Position numbers and translations under genes: made by a program. From Octadecabacter antarcticus 307 (GTDB lineage Bacteria; Pseudomonadota; Alphaproteobacteria; Rhodobacterales; Rhodobacteraceae): a stretch of DNA of 64,000 nt. Positions 35,503 through 44,372 of this stretch are shown in pieces. Below the pieces are notes generated by a model that ran no database searches, was not told the DNA's origin, and saw only the letters and a program-made list of their open reading frames with translations. The stretch's first letter is position 1. Every line of letters starts with the position of its first letter. The stretch covers positions 213,501-277,500 of the forward strand of contig NC_020911.1 in the NCBI RefSeq assembly GCF_000155675.2, given 5' to 3'.

Positions 35503-38075
35503 GCCTGACCCGCACAACATGCCCCTATTGCGGCGTGGGCTGCGGGGTGCTGGCGGGGGTGGATGGGACCATCAAAGGCGATCCCGATCATCCGGCAAAC
35601 TTTGGGCGGCTGTGTTCCAAGGGTGCGGCATTGGGAGAAACGATTGATCTTGAGGGGCGGTTGTTGCACCCGAAAGTCAACGGTGCGGATACCGATTGGG
35701 ACACAGCCCTTGATCTGGTCGCGCAGAAATTCAGTGCTGCGATTGCTGAACACGGGCCCGAAAGCGTAGCGTTTTATGCGTCGGGCCAGTTGCTGACGGA
35801 GGACTACTACGTCGCCAATAAGCTGATGAAAGGGTTCATCGGGGCTGCTAATATCGACACAAATTCGCGCCTTTGCATGGCGTCGTCTGTCGCGGGGCAC
35901 AAACGCGCTTTTGGGACTGATACGGTTCCGGGTACCTATGCAGATTTGGAACAGGCCGACCTGATTGTGCTGGTCGGCTCCAACCTGGCGTGGTGCCATC
36001 CAGTGTTGTATCAGCGAATTGCGGCGGCGAAAGACGCGCGGCCAGACATGCGCATCGTCAACATCGACCCGCGTCGCACAGCCACAACAGACCTTGCAGA
36101 CACGCATCTGCAAATCGCACCTGACGGCGATATTGCGCTGTTCAACGGGCTGCTTGCGCATCTGGTAGATGGTGGAAAACTTGATGCGACATTCACGGGA
36201 AACCACGTCAATGGCGTGGCAGAGGCAATCTCCGCAGCGCGTGCATCAAATACAGCCGATACGGGCCTGACACCCCACGAACTGAACGCGTTTTTCACGC
36301 TTTGGGCGCAGACCGAAAAGGTCGTGACAATCTATTCCCAAGGGGTGAACCAATCCAGCTGTGGCACCGACAAGGTCAACGCCATCCTGAATTGTCATTT
36401 GGCGACGGGCCGCATCGGGCGCGCGGGGGCCGGGCCATTTTCTGTCACCGGTCAACCCAATGCGATGGGCGGGCGCGAAGTCGGGGGGCTGGCCAATATG
36501 CTGGCCAATCATCTTGAATTAGACAATGCTGACCATCGACAGGTGGTGCAGGATTTCTGGGACAGCCCGACCATTTGCACAAAACCGGGCCTGAAGGCGG
36601 TCGATCTGTTTGAGGCCTGTGCGAACGGGCAAATCAAGGCGCTGTGGGTGATATCGACCAATCCTGCTGTGTCTTTGCCCGATTCTGACAGAGTCGCAGC
36701 TGCCATCGCCAAGGTTCAGTTTGTCGTCACGTCCGACATCATGGAAAAGACAGATACCAACGATCTTGCTCATGTTCTTTTGCCGGCCACTGGGTGGGGC
36801 GAAAAGGACGGAACCGTCACCAACTCCGAACGCCGTATTTCGCGTCAACGGGCATTCTTGCCGGCCCCCGGAAGTGCGCGGCCCGATTGGGAGATCCTCA
36901 GCGACGTGGCGGCGCGCATGGGGTTTTCGGAGGCCTTTGATTATCAAAAACCTGCTGATATTTTTGCGGAATACGTGGCGCTGGATACGGCGGCGTCGCA
37001 CATCGCGCGTGATCTGGATTTAAGCATTTTTGCTGATGCTGATTATGCCGGTCTGATTCCGACACAATGGCCGCGAAATGATCATCGGTTTTTTGTGGAC
37101 GGTCGTTTTTATCATCCCGACGGCAAAGCGCGGATGATCGCGGTTACCGCGCCGATACTGTCAAAACCACGATTCACACTCAACACAGGGCGCAACCGCG
37201 ACCAGTGGCACACGATGACGCGGACGGGTAAGTCTCCGCGACTAGGTGCCCATCTCGCCGAACCATATGTTGAGGTTAACCCAGTGGACGCAACCGATTT
37301 GGGGGCCGCGCCCGGTTCTTTAATCGCAGTGGAAAGTATCTATGGACGCACGCTTTTGCGGGCCTTGATTACGCCCCGTGTAGCGCAAGGACAGCTTTTT
37401 GCGCCGATGCATTGGACACGACAGCGCACAACTGCGGGGATCGTTAACAGCGTCACAGCACCGCTGACGGATCCGTTTTCAGGCCAGCCTGCGTTGAAAT
37501 CTTGCACCGTGACAGCACAGGTTTACAGGGCGAAGTGGTACGGTTTTCTGGCGTGCATCAATGAACCTGCCCCCCAAACACCCTTCGCCGCTATCGCGCC
37601 GACGCAAACCGGCTGGCAGGTGGAACTGGCGGGTGGCAAAATGCCTGTCGATTGGGAAAGCGAGGCACGACAGTTGTGTGGCCAAACGGGGGGCGATGCA
37701 TCAATCCAAACAGACCCGACCATTGGAAGCATCCGCATCGCCATAACGCAGAACGGCCAAATCACAGCGCTGTTTTTTGCCGCGCCGACCCCTGTTGTCG
37801 TGTCGCGCACAGCGATCATTGACATGATCGGCACGGACACACCGCCGCTTACCGCATTGGCTGGGCGCAGCCCCTCTGATCGGCCAGACGTGGGCGCAAC
37901 CGTTTGTGCGTGTTTCAACGTGGGCCGAAATACTCTGCTGGCCGCCGTTGCGAATGGCGCGCACAGTGTCGCCGCTTTGGGCGAGGCAACCTGTGCAGGC
38001 ACCAACTGTGGATCCTGTAAGCCTGAATTGACCGCCCTCTTGGCGCAGGCTCAGCTCCCGATGGCGGCAGAATGA
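35499..38075 (+). CDS. nasA: Assimilatory nitrate reductase catalytic subunit
   Basis: An 858-residue molybdopterin enzyme reducing nitrate to nitrite in the cytoplasm; there is no Tat signal. The N-terminal [4Fe-4S] motif is C8-x2-C11-x3-C15 with C39 in GRLCSKGA. Mo-bis-MGD contacts include NSRLCMASSVAGHKRAFG, TGRIGRAGAGPFSVTGQPNAMGGREVGG and LNTGRNRDQWHTMTRTG. The last 60 residues form a BFD-like [2Fe-2S] domain (VCACFNVGRNT and CAGTNCGSCKPEL), so one electron-entry domain is fused on. Overlaps both neighbours by four bases. Confidence 0.95.
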   Translation: MSLTRTTCPYCGVGCGVLAGVDGTIKGDPDHPANFGRLCSKGAALGETIDLEGRLLHPKVNGADTDWDTALDLVAQKFSAAIAEHGPESVAFYASGQLLTEDYYVANKLMKGFIGAANIDTNSRLCMASSVAGHKRAFGTDTVPGTYADLEQADLIVLVGSNLAWCHPVLYQRIAAAKDARPDMRIVNIDPRRTATTDLADTHLQIAPDGDIALFNGLLAHLVDGGKLDATFTGNHVNGVAEAISAARASNTADTGLTPHELNAFFTLWAQTEKVVTIYSQGVNQSSCGTDKVNAILNCHLATGRIGRAGAGPFSVTGQPNAMGGREVGGLANMLANHLELDNADHRQVVQDFWDSPTICTKPGLKAVDLFEACANGQIKALWVISTNPAVSLPDSDRVAAAIAKVQFVVTSDIMEKTDTNDLAHVLLPATGWGEKDGTVTNSERRISRQRAFLPAPGSARPDWEILSDVAARMGFSEAFDYQKPADIFAEYVALDTAASHIARDLDLSIFADADYAGLIPTQWPRNDHRFFVDGRFYHPDGKARMIAVTAPILSKPRFTLNTGRNRDQWHTMTRTGKSPRLGAHLAEPYVEVNPVDATDLGAAPGSLIAVESIYGRTLLRALITPRVAQGQLFAPMHWTRQRTTAGIVNSVTAPLTDPFSGQPALKSCTVTAQVYRAKWYGFLACINEPAPQTPFAAIAPTQTGWQVELAGGKMPVDWESEARQLCGQTGGDASIQTDPTIGSIRIAITQNGQITALFFAAPTPVVVSRTAIIDMIGTDTPPLTALAGRSPSDRPDVGATVCACFNVGRNTLLAAVANGAHSVAALGEATCAGTNCGSCKPELTALLAQAQLPMAAE

Positions 38076-39007
38076 CTCTCGCGCCGTTTGTTCAGATCGT
38101 TGCGCGCGGTAAGGGACGTGCACGGGCGATGACGATGGATGAGGCGCAAGAGGCGATGGCGATGATCCTGACGGGGGACGCCGCGCCCGAGGCGGTTGGC
38201 GCGTTATTAATGGTCATGCGTCTGCGCGGGGAAACAGCGGATGAGATTGCGGGGTTCACCGCCGCCTTGCGCGCCCATGCGGCGGGGACATTGCCGAAAG
38301 CAGACCTTGATTGGCCGTCCTATGCCGCAGGACGCAGTCGTGGTGCGCCGTTGTTTTTGCTCGCCGCGCGGCTTGTTGGTCAGGCGGGGTACGCTGTGTC
38401 GATGCACGGTTGGAATTCGCATCAATCAGCCACCGCGTCCGTGCGCGAAGCGATTGACCTTGCGGGGCCGAATGTGAGTTATTCACCCCTTGAAACGCTC
38501 AGCCCTGAGGCGTTTGCGGTGTTGAACCTACGCGATACCTTCGGATTGCGGTCGTGTTTCAACACGGTGCTGCGGATGTGGAACCCGTCCGGTGCCCGCG
38601 CCACAGTTCAAGGCGTATTTCATCCGTCATACCGCAGCCTTCAGGCGCAGGCCACCGCACTTTTGGGGCAAAAGGATCTAAGCATTATCAAAGGCGGTGG
38701 TGGTGAGTTTGAGCGCCACCCGTCCAAGGAAACTGTGGTTTTCGGGTTGCGGGATGGTGCGCTTATTCAGGAAACCGCAGCGCATATTCTACAAGACACC
38801 CGCAAGCTGCACGAAGCCGGTGAAACGATTAATCTATCTGATCTTTGGCACGGCCGCGTGCGTGATCCGTTTGCGATTGCCACGATCACCGGAACGGCTG
38901 CGCTGGCGCTTTGGACGCTTAGGGCGGCCCCGACACCTGATGAAGCACACCAATTGGCGCGGGGTCTTTGGGCCTCGCGTCATCACACAGAAAGCCTGTC
39001 CGCATGA
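38072..39007 (+). CDS. TrpD/YbiB-like glycosyl transferase family protein
   Basis: A 311-residue protein related to anthranilate phosphoribosyltransferase (TrpD) and the nucleic-acid-binding homologue YbiB. Visible segments are DEAQEAMAMILTGDAAPEAVGALLMVMRLRGET, the N-terminal helical domain, and IIKGGGGEFERHPSKE. The glycine-rich PRPP loop of true TrpD (GTGGD) is not found, so it is probably not a tryptophan enzyme. Its place between nasA and cysG, with four-base overlaps, ties it to nitrate assimilation, but its role is unknown. Confidence 0.75.
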   Translation: MTLAPFVQIVARGKGRARAMTMDEAQEAMAMILTGDAAPEAVGALLMVMRLRGETADEIAGFTAALRAHAAGTLPKADLDWPSYAAGRSRGAPLFLLAARLVGQAGYAVSMHGWNSHQSATASVREAIDLAGPNVSYSPLETLSPEAFAVLNLRDTFGLRSCFNTVLRMWNPSGARATVQGVFHPSYRSLQAQATALLGQKDLSIIKGGGGEFERHPSKETVVFGLRDGALIQETAAHILQDTRKLHEAGETINLSDLWHGRVRDPFAIATITGTAALALWTLRAAPTPDEAHQLARGLWASRHHTESLSA

Positions 39008-40401
39008 AAACCTTTCCCATGTTCCTGCAAATGGCGGGTCGCCGAGTTGTCATTGTTGGTGGCGGTGAACAAGCTGCGCAAAAAACACGGCTGATCCTCA
39101 AGACCGAAGCGATGGTCGAAATCTGGGCACCAGCGCTCGACCCTGAATTGTCGGGCCTCGCGGTTGAGGGGCGGATTACATATCAAACTGGCCCCATTAC
39201 GCCGGACACTTTTTCAGATACCGCACTGGTGTTCATCGCTTCGGGGTGCCCCGGTATCGACATGGCGCTGCATGCGTTGGCAAAAGCGGGCGGCGCGACC
39301 GTCAATGTGGTGGACCAGCCCCAGCTGTGTGACGCCATCACGCCGTCAATTGTGGATCGTGACCCTGTGGTTGTGGCCATTGGCACCGAAGGCACAGCCC
39401 CCGTGCTGGCACGCCAAATCAAGACCAAATTGGAAGAGGCACTTGAACCTCGCCTTGGCGATCTTGCGGCCCTTGCGGGTCGTATGCGCGGGGCGGCTGC
39501 GGCCCGTCTTGGACCCCGCGCGCGGCGGGATTTGTGGCGTTGGGTGTTCAATGACACACCGCGCCAATTGTTCACCTGCGGGGCCGAACGCGAAGCGTCC
39601 AAGCTGATAAAAACGGCCATCGAGACGGGTGAATTTGGGGCCACAAAGGGCGGCAGCGTTAGCCTTGTGGGTGCGGGCCCCGGTGCCAAGGATTTGATCA
39701 CCCTGCGCGGCGTTCAGCGCCTGCAAGAAGCAGATGTCATTTATTATGATCGCCTTCTTGATCCCGAAATTCTGGAACTGGCACGCCGCGACGCCGAACG
39801 CATTTATGTGGGCAAAGCCCCGGGGTGTCATAGTTGGCCACAAGAAAAGATCACTCAAACGCTTGTCGCTGCTGCCAAGCGTGGGCAAAGGGTGGTGCGC
39901 CTGAAGTGCGGTGACCCCGGTGTGTTCGGACGCAGCACTGAGGAAACCGATGCCCTCAAAGCCAGCGATATCCCGTTTGAAATTGTCCCCGGTGTTACGG
40001 CGGCCTGTGCGGCGGTGGCGAGTATTGGCCAAAGCCTCACGGAAAGAGGCAACATCGACACACTTGTGCTGACCACAGGGCACCGCCAAGACGGATTTAC
40101 GGTGCCCGACCCCATTAAGGACATCAAACCGGGTACCTGTGTCGCGCTCTATATGGCTGTTGGCGCAGCCCCCCAGATCGTCGCACACCTTGAAACGTGT
40201 CATCCCGATGTTCCATTTGACGTTCAGGTCGTCGCAAAAGCCCAGCGAAAGGGACAAATCGTCCTGAACTGCCCCCTCGGTGATTTAGCGCACACCTTGA
40301 ACGTCCATGATATTACGGGCGAAGCCATGCTCTTTGTGCGTTGGTCTTTTGGCGTTCAAACGTCAAATGGTGCCAGCACGAGAGCCCTGGCGACCGTGTG
40401 A
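39004..40401 (+). CDS. cysG: Siroheme synthase
   Basis: A 465-residue trifunctional enzyme: an N-terminal precorrin-2 dehydrogenase/ferrochelatase (MFLQMAGRRVVIVGGGEQAAQKTRLIL, about residues 1-200) fused to uroporphyrinogen-III methyltransferase (SLVGAGPGAKDLITLRG; YYDRLLDPEILELA; LKCGDPGVFGRSTEE; IVPGVTAACAAVASIGQSLTERG). It supplies sirohaem for NirB. The ATG at 39004 overlaps the upstream stop and is the family start. Last gene of the operon. Confidence 0.95.
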   Translation: MKTFPMFLQMAGRRVVIVGGGEQAAQKTRLILKTEAMVEIWAPALDPELSGLAVEGRITYQTGPITPDTFSDTALVFIASGCPGIDMALHALAKAGGATVNVVDQPQLCDAITPSIVDRDPVVVAIGTEGTAPVLARQIKTKLEEALEPRLGDLAALAGRMRGAAAARLGPRARRDLWRWVFNDTPRQLFTCGAEREASKLIKTAIETGEFGATKGGSVSLVGAGPGAKDLITLRGVQRLQEADVIYYDRLLDPEILELARRDAERIYVGKAPGCHSWPQEKITQTLVAAAKRGQRVVRLKCGDPGVFGRSTEETDALKASDIPFEIVPGVTAACAAVASIGQSLTERGNIDTLVLTTGHRQDGFTVPDPIKDIKPGTCVALYMAVGAAPQIVAHLETCHPDVPFDVQVVAKAQRKGQIVLNCPLGDLAHTLNVHDITGEAMLFVRWSFGVQTSNGASTRALATV

Positions 40402-40564
40402 CTAGGCGAGCGGCCTCAGCTTTTCACCCTCTGAAAGCAAGCATGCATCGCTAAGACGCCGCGAAACGCCGAATTGAAACCCACCTGGATCGGTGGCGTT
40501 GAACGGCTGCTTTAACTGCGAAGAAATGCTGCGTGAGCAATAGCTGCATCTTCACAAGTCCGCG

Positions 40565-41391
40565 GGTTCTGTCGCAAAGTTTTTGCGTTTGGGTGAGACT
40601 GCTGGATTGTGTTAGGTGCGGGCCTTTGTTCTTGAGGGTGAGCTACTGACTGTGAAAATTGATTTCAAAGGGAACCACTTCCCCAAAAGCGTGATCCTGT
40701 ACGCTGTATTTTTCTACGTACGTTATGGCGTCTCGTATCGTGATTTAAAGGAAATCATGGCCGAACGCGGCGTTGAAATCGATCATGCCACTCTGAACCG
40801 GTGGGTGGTGAAATTCTCACCATTGATTGCTGCAAACGCGCAGGCCAGAAAGAAACCGACAGCCGTCTCTTGGCGAATGGATGAAACGTATATCAAGGTT
40901 CGTGGTGAGTGGACCTATCTTTACCGCGCTGTTGATCGCGAAGGGGAAACTCTTGATTTTATGTTGTCAAAGCGTCGTGACACCGGCGCCGCTCGAAGGT
41001 TCTTCAAGCGCGCCGTTGGCACTAACGGTGTTCCAGATCGTATTGCGATCGACAAGAGTGGTGCCAATTTGGCTGGCCTGCAAAGCCTCAATGTCATCCT
41101 TAAATTCACGGGAGCTGGTCAGATTATCAGTATCTTTCAATCTAAATATCTCAACAATATTGTGGAGCAGGATCATCGATTCATCAAGCGGATCACACGG
41201 CCAATGCTGGGCTTCAAAGCGTTCCATTCTGCTGCAGCAACATTGGCTGGGATCGAAACTGCGCATATGATCCGCAAGGGCCAACTAGCCCAAACAGGCA
41301 TCCCGGCATTCAAGCAGTTCGCAGCCCTCGCAGCATAATTGTGTCCAAAGAAGACTGTTCGTCAGCCTGCCGAAAAATTTGCGACAGAACC
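40565..41391 (+). mobile_element. IS6-family insertion sequence
   Basis: Inverted repeats GGTTCTGTCGCAAA at 40565 and TTTGCGACAGAACC ending at 41391 enclose one transposase gene. No matching 8-bp target repeat is seen, consistent with replicative IS6 activity or later rearrangement. Confidence 0.88.
40652..41338 (+). CDS. IS6-family transposase
   Basis: A 228-residue IS6 DDE transposase starting at GTG 40652 (VKIDFKGNHFPKSVILYAVF), preferred over GTG 40616 because family homology begins here. An N-terminal helix-turn-helix (SYRDLKEIMAERGVEIDHATLNRWV) is followed by catalytic Asp in RMDETYIKVRGEW, Asp in IAIDKSGAN and Glu in NIVEQDHRFIKR. The gene is intact and carries no hairpin element. Confidence 0.92.
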   Translation: MKIDFKGNHFPKSVILYAVFFYVRYGVSYRDLKEIMAERGVEIDHATLNRWVVKFSPLIAANAQARKKPTAVSWRMDETYIKVRGEWTYLYRAVDREGETLDFMLSKRRDTGAARRFFKRAVGTNGVPDRIAIDKSGANLAGLQSLNVILKFTGAGQIISIFQSKYLNNIVEQDHRFIKRITRPMLGFKAFHSAAATLAGIETAHMIRKGQLAQTGIPAFKQFAALAA

Positions 41392-41460
41392 GTTGACGAT
41401 CATATTTCGACTATCACTGAACGGAGATCGTACACTTCCATTTAAGTCGCGGTTTTGAAG

Positions 41461-41868
41461 TCATAAGCTGTGTCGCAGAACCTCGATCGCAATCACCAGA
41501 AAAGCCAACCAGGATATTGTGAAGAGCAAAGTACGGGCCATGAAGTGTTTGAACCCGGAAATAAAAACCACGGCGTGAATCAGCCTTGCAAAAAAGTACA
41601 CTGCTGCGGCTGCGGCTGTTAGGCCAGTTGAAACACCAGCGAGATGAGCCACGATGACTACTGCGGCAAAAGCACCCAAGTTCTCGACGGCATTGACATG
41701 GGCGCGATTGGCGCGAACAGCCCAATCCGCTAACGGGCTATTTGGCAGTGTTACGTAGTCCTCAGGCTTGAGCGTCCCACGGGATTGCACCTGGCCAATT
41801 ACAGCAGGTATCCAAAGGACTCCGGTCAATATTGCCGTCAAAGTGAGATAAATAAGTTCGGTTGTCAT
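41461..41868 (-). CDS. MAPEG-family membrane protein
   Basis: A 135-residue integral membrane protein of the MAPEG family (eicosanoid and glutathione metabolism relatives). It has four hydrophobic helices (LIYLTLTAILTGVLWIPAVI; LGAFAAVVIVAHLAGV; TAAAAAVYFFARLIHAVVF; LLFTISWLAFLVIAIEVL) and the family segment RANRAHVNAVENLGAF. Substrate unknown in bacteria. It stands alone between IS elements, on the opposite strand from the nitrate operon. Confidence 0.85.
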   Translation of the reverse strand: MTTELIYLTLTAILTGVLWIPAVIGQVQSRGTLKPEDYVTLPNSPLADWAVRANRAHVNAVENLGAFAAVVIVAHLAGVSTGLTAAAAAVYFFARLIHAVVFISGFKHFMARTLLFTISWLAFLVIAIEVLRHSL

Positions 41869-42021
41869 AGTATGCCCTGCTTCCTAGGGCCGAAAACATG
41901 TCGGCCTGGTTAGATCGTGGTTGGCAGCTTCCTGAAATTGGGACAGCCAATCGACACAGGACCAGTATGACACCGCTTCTAATAATAAGAAAGACTATAT
42001 CCGTAGGTGCGTAGAGATGGG

Positions 42022-42559
42022 ATCACGACATCTCAGTCAAGGTATTGAAACCCCGCCGCATATCCGTCACTCTTAGCGCCAGCCAGACCCGCGTATTGCT
42101 CGGCACAGGGCTCATGTTGACAATCCCTTCAGCAATCGCGCCAGCACATCAACATCAAAACCACCCTCGGCCGATACGCGGCACCCGCCGTGAAGTTCGA
42201 TCTCGATCCGCCCTGCTGGAACCCGTGCCAAAGCCGTAACTGGGCTGTTCGCCGCCTCAACCTCGACCGGCAGAAATATCGGTTCAGCATCTTGAGCGGC
42301 GGCATCCGGTTCCAGCGCATAACGTTCACCCCGCAGCCATTTAAATATCAGATTGGCATTCATCGCATACCGACGCGCAACCTGCGCCACCGACACACCT
42401 GCCACCATCGCCTGAAAACAAATCGAACGCTTCTCTTCGTCAGACCATCGCCGCTTCTTCTGCGTCACCGCCATAGAGTGCCCCTAAGTATCCACTATCA
42501 ATAGTGGACACTAACGCACCTCCAAAAGGGCTGTTAGGCTGGGGACACCGAACGCTTAC
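42022..42559 (-). mobile_element. IS66-family remnant
   Basis: One IS66-type terminal repeat is present (complement of GTAAGCGTTCGGTG, ending at 42559), followed on the minus strand by an intact TnpA gene and the first 30 codons of TnpB (MSPVPSNTRVWLAL...TDMRRGFNTL, 42115 down to about 42030). The rest of TnpB, TnpC and the other end are gone. Confidence 0.8.
42112..42474 (-). CDS. IS66-family TnpA (OrfA)
   Basis: A 120-residue helix-turn-helix protein (RRWSDEEKRSICFQAMVAGV, then VAQVARRYAMNANLIFKWLRG), the first of the three IS66 proteins. Its stop overlaps the TnpB start. The gene is whole but the element is truncated, so it is not expected to be mobile. Confidence 0.85.
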   Translation of the reverse strand: MAVTQKKRRWSDEEKRSICFQAMVAGVSVAQVARRYAMNANLIFKWLRGERYALEPDAAAQDAEPIFLPVEVEAANSPVTALARVPAGRIEIELHGGCRVSAEGGFDVDVLARLLKGLST

Positions 42560-42738
42560 CCTGTTGCGGGCGGACGGTGCTGACCCTTCAATACACGCAG
42601 GACAGCCGGGCCATCGGTTTGACCAAGACGAAGGCGTTCAAGCGCGTCTTTGTTCATTGGGCATTTGACCTCCTCGACGACGCGGACGCCGATGTCGGAC
42701 CCGCTTGGCGCGGCGGCGATGTAGAGTATCCGTCTTGA

Positions 42739-42991
42739 TCAAGCCCCCTTTTCCACCCAATTTCGATTTGCTTTGATGAGGGTGTTGGCGAGTTCAATGA
42801 GCTTTCGCATGAGCGCCGTAAGGGCGACTTTTGGTGGCTTTCCAGCTTTAATCATGGCTTGGTATTTGGTCTTGAGATCGGGGTTGTGCCGCATCGCCAC
42901 AAGGGCAGGCATATAGAGTGCGTCCCGCACTACTTTCCGGCCGCCCTGAATGAATGATTTTCCTCGCCATTGGCCCGATTGACGCGTCATC
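42739..42991 (-). pseudogene. IS110-family transposase C-terminal fragment
   Basis: About 84 codons read MTRQSGQWRGKSFIQGGRKVVRDALYMPALVAMRHN and KPPKVALTALMRKLIELANTLIK, the Ser-containing C-terminal domain of an IS110 transposase (transposase_20). The upstream portion is cut off at hairpin element HE15 and the end of an IS3 copy. Confidence 0.85.
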
Positions 42992-43028
42992 CACTGCCCT
43001 CTCACACATGCTTGCATGTGTGAGAGGG
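42992..43028 (-). repeat. Hairpin insertion element HE15, fully paired form
   Basis: 37 nt. The arms CCCTCTCACACATGC and GCATGTGTGAGAGGG pair end to end, so TCTC itself is matched by GAGA; the end is GGGCAGTG. It marks the junction between an IS110 fragment and an IS3 copy. Confidence 0.8.
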
Positions 43029-43128
43029 GGGCTAGAGAGGTGGTCGCGGGAATTCGGGCCAGTAGTTAAGGTGGATCAACTTGTGAAAGAGATGATCCAA
43101 AATGACGAAACGAAAGAACCATTCGTCC

Positions 43129-43168
43129 CACTGCTCGGCAGTTGTTTGCTCGCAAACGATGAGAGGGG
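43129..43168 (-). repeat. Hairpin insertion element HE16
   Basis: 40 nt, antisense in orfA; arms CGTTTGC and GCAAACA around GA, end CTGCCGAGCAGTG. Removal gives HSS-DFKAK. Confidence 0.86.
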
Positions 43169-43250
43169 GATTTCAAGGCCAAGGTTGCGCTTGAAGCGAT
43201 CTGCGAAGAAATGACAATGGCGGAGTTATCGAAAAAATACGGCGTGCATC

Positions 43251-43287
43251 TATTACCGGCAGGTGTTTGCTTGCAAACACTGAGAGG
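43251..43287 (-). repeat. Hairpin insertion element HE17
   Basis: 37 nt, antisense in orfA; start CCTCTC, arms GTGTTTGC and GCAAACAC, diverged end CTGCCGGTAATA. Removal gives GVH-PTQIGTW. Confidence 0.86.
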
Positions 43288-43650
43288 CTACGCAGATTGG
43301 GACTTGGAAGCGCGCCGCGATTAAGAATATGGCTGCGGGGTTTTCTAAACGAGGCGGTGATCCAGCGCAGGTCGATGACGCCGCGATAGACAAACTTCAT
43401 TCCACGATTGGTCAGTTGGTGGTGGAGCGCGATTTTTTGAAACGCGCCTGGGATCGTTGAGCAAGGATCGCAGGCAGATGTGCATTGAAAGAAACCATCC
43501 GAAGGTCAGCGTGCGGCGGCAATGCCAGATGCTGTCGCTGGCACGTTCAAATCTGTATTACGCTCCAAAAGGCGAGAGTGCTGAGAACCTGCGGTTCATG
43601 GAATTGATCGACAAGCAGTTCTTGGAAACGCCATGGTATGGATCTCGGCA

Positions 43651-43688
43651 CCCTCTCATGCATACTCCGTATGCACTGCCGGGCAGTG
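43651..43688 (+). repeat. Hairpin insertion element HE18
   Basis: 38 nt, sense; arms TGCATAC and GTATGCA, end CTGCCGGGCAGTG. Removal gives GSR-QMARHMQRHG. Confidence 0.9.
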
Positions 43689-43887
43689 AATGGCACGACA
43701 CATGCAGCGTCATGGTCACACATGGGGTCGCCATCGCGTTCGCCGCCTGATGCGATTGGTTCCTATTTATCAGACGCCAAACACGAGCAAGAAACACCCC
43801 CAGCATAAGATTTATCCTTACCTGCTTCGGGGGCTGACGATTGATCGGCCAAATCAGGTCTGGTGCGTTGATATTACCTACATTCCC

Positions 43888-43926
43888 CCTCTCATTGATT
43901 GCTTTGCAATCAACTGCCGGGCAGCG
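43888..43926 (+). repeat. Hairpin insertion element HE19
   Basis: 39 nt, sense; arms TTGATTGC and GCAATCAA, end CTGCCGGGCAGCG. The codon count of orfB requires 39 nt, so one of the five C at the left belongs to the target. Removal gives TYIP-RRRGFLYL. Confidence 0.87.
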
Positions 43927-43959
43927 AGGCGGCGCGGATTTCTGTATCTGGTCGCGATC

Positions 43960-43999
43960 CTTTGCCCGGCAGGCTTTTGCGTAGCAAACGCCGAGAGGA
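43960..43999 (-). repeat. Hairpin insertion element HE20
   Basis: 40 nt, antisense; TCCTCTC start, arms GGC-GTTTGC and GCAAAA-GCC around TAC, end CTGCCGGGCAAAG. Removal gives LVAI-VDWFSRK. Confidence 0.85.
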
Positions 44000-44049
44000 G
44001 TGGACTGGTTCAGCCGTAAAGTTATCAGTTGGCGTTTGTCAAACAGCAT

Positions 44050-44089
44050 CCCTCTCACGGTTTGCTTTGCAAACCACTGCCGGGCAGTG
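44050..44089 (+). repeat. Hairpin insertion element HE21
   Basis: 40 nt, sense; arms GGTTTGC and GCAAACC around TTT, end CTGCCGGGCAGTG. Removal gives LSNS-MEADFCVEAL. Confidence 0.9.
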
Positions 44090-44162
44090 GGAGGCTGACT
44101 TTTGCGTTGAAGCCCTGAAAGAGGCCATCGCAAAATATGGGAAACCAGCGATAATGAACAGC

Positions 44163-44203
44163 CCCTCTCGGGATCATGCTGCGCATAACCCTGCCGGGCA
44201 ACG
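44163..44203 (+). repeat. Hairpin insertion element HE22
   Basis: 41 nt, sense; arms GGG-ATCATGC and GCAT-AACCC, end CTGCCGGGCAACG. Removal gives AIMNS-DQGSQFTG, restoring the catalytic-Asp region. Confidence 0.9.
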
Positions 44204-44271
44204 GATCAGGGCAGTCAGTTCACTGGCTTTGAATGGATAAATGCACTGAAGGATGCGGACGTAAGGATATC

Positions 44272-44308
44272 CCCTCTCACGCATGTAAACATGCGCTGCC
44301 GGGCAGTG
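44272..44308 (+). repeat. Hairpin insertion element HE23
   Basis: 37 nt, sense; arms GCATG and CATGC around TAAA, end CTGCCGGGCAGTG. Removal gives DVRIS-MDGKGR. Only 25 bp separate it from HE24. Confidence 0.9.
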
Positions 44309-44333
44309 CATGGACGGTAAAGGTCGCTGGCCC

Positions 44334-44372
44334 CCCTCTCATGGTTTGCGAGCAAACCACTGCCGGGCAACG
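44334..44372 (+). repeat. Hairpin insertion element HE24
   Basis: 39 nt, sense; arms TGGTTTGC and GCAAACCA around GA, end CTGCCGGGCAACG. Removal gives KGRWP-DNRMIERL. Confidence 0.9.

Larger units (their letters stand above)
43102..43460 (+). pseudogene. IS3-family OrfA interrupted by HE16 and HE17
   Basis: Reads MTKRKNHSS, then after HE16 DFKAKVALEAICEEMTMAEL and SKKYGVH, then after HE17 PTQIGTWKRAAIKNMAAGFS and QLVVERDFLKRAWDR. Removing 40 and 37 nt leaves 93 sense codons plus stop with no other defect. The TGA overlaps the TTG start of orfB, in the IS3 frameshift arrangement. Confidence 0.87.

Noticed and set aside
40565-41391. IS6 as the source of the hairpin elements
   Set aside because: Its terminal repeats share no sequence with the elements, and IS6 movement makes 8-bp target duplications, which the elements lack.
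42560-42738. Possible gene between IS66 remnant and IS110 fragment
   Set aside because: Short frames exist on both strands, one reading KCPMNKDALERLRLGQTDGP, but no start signal, length or family match supports a gene.
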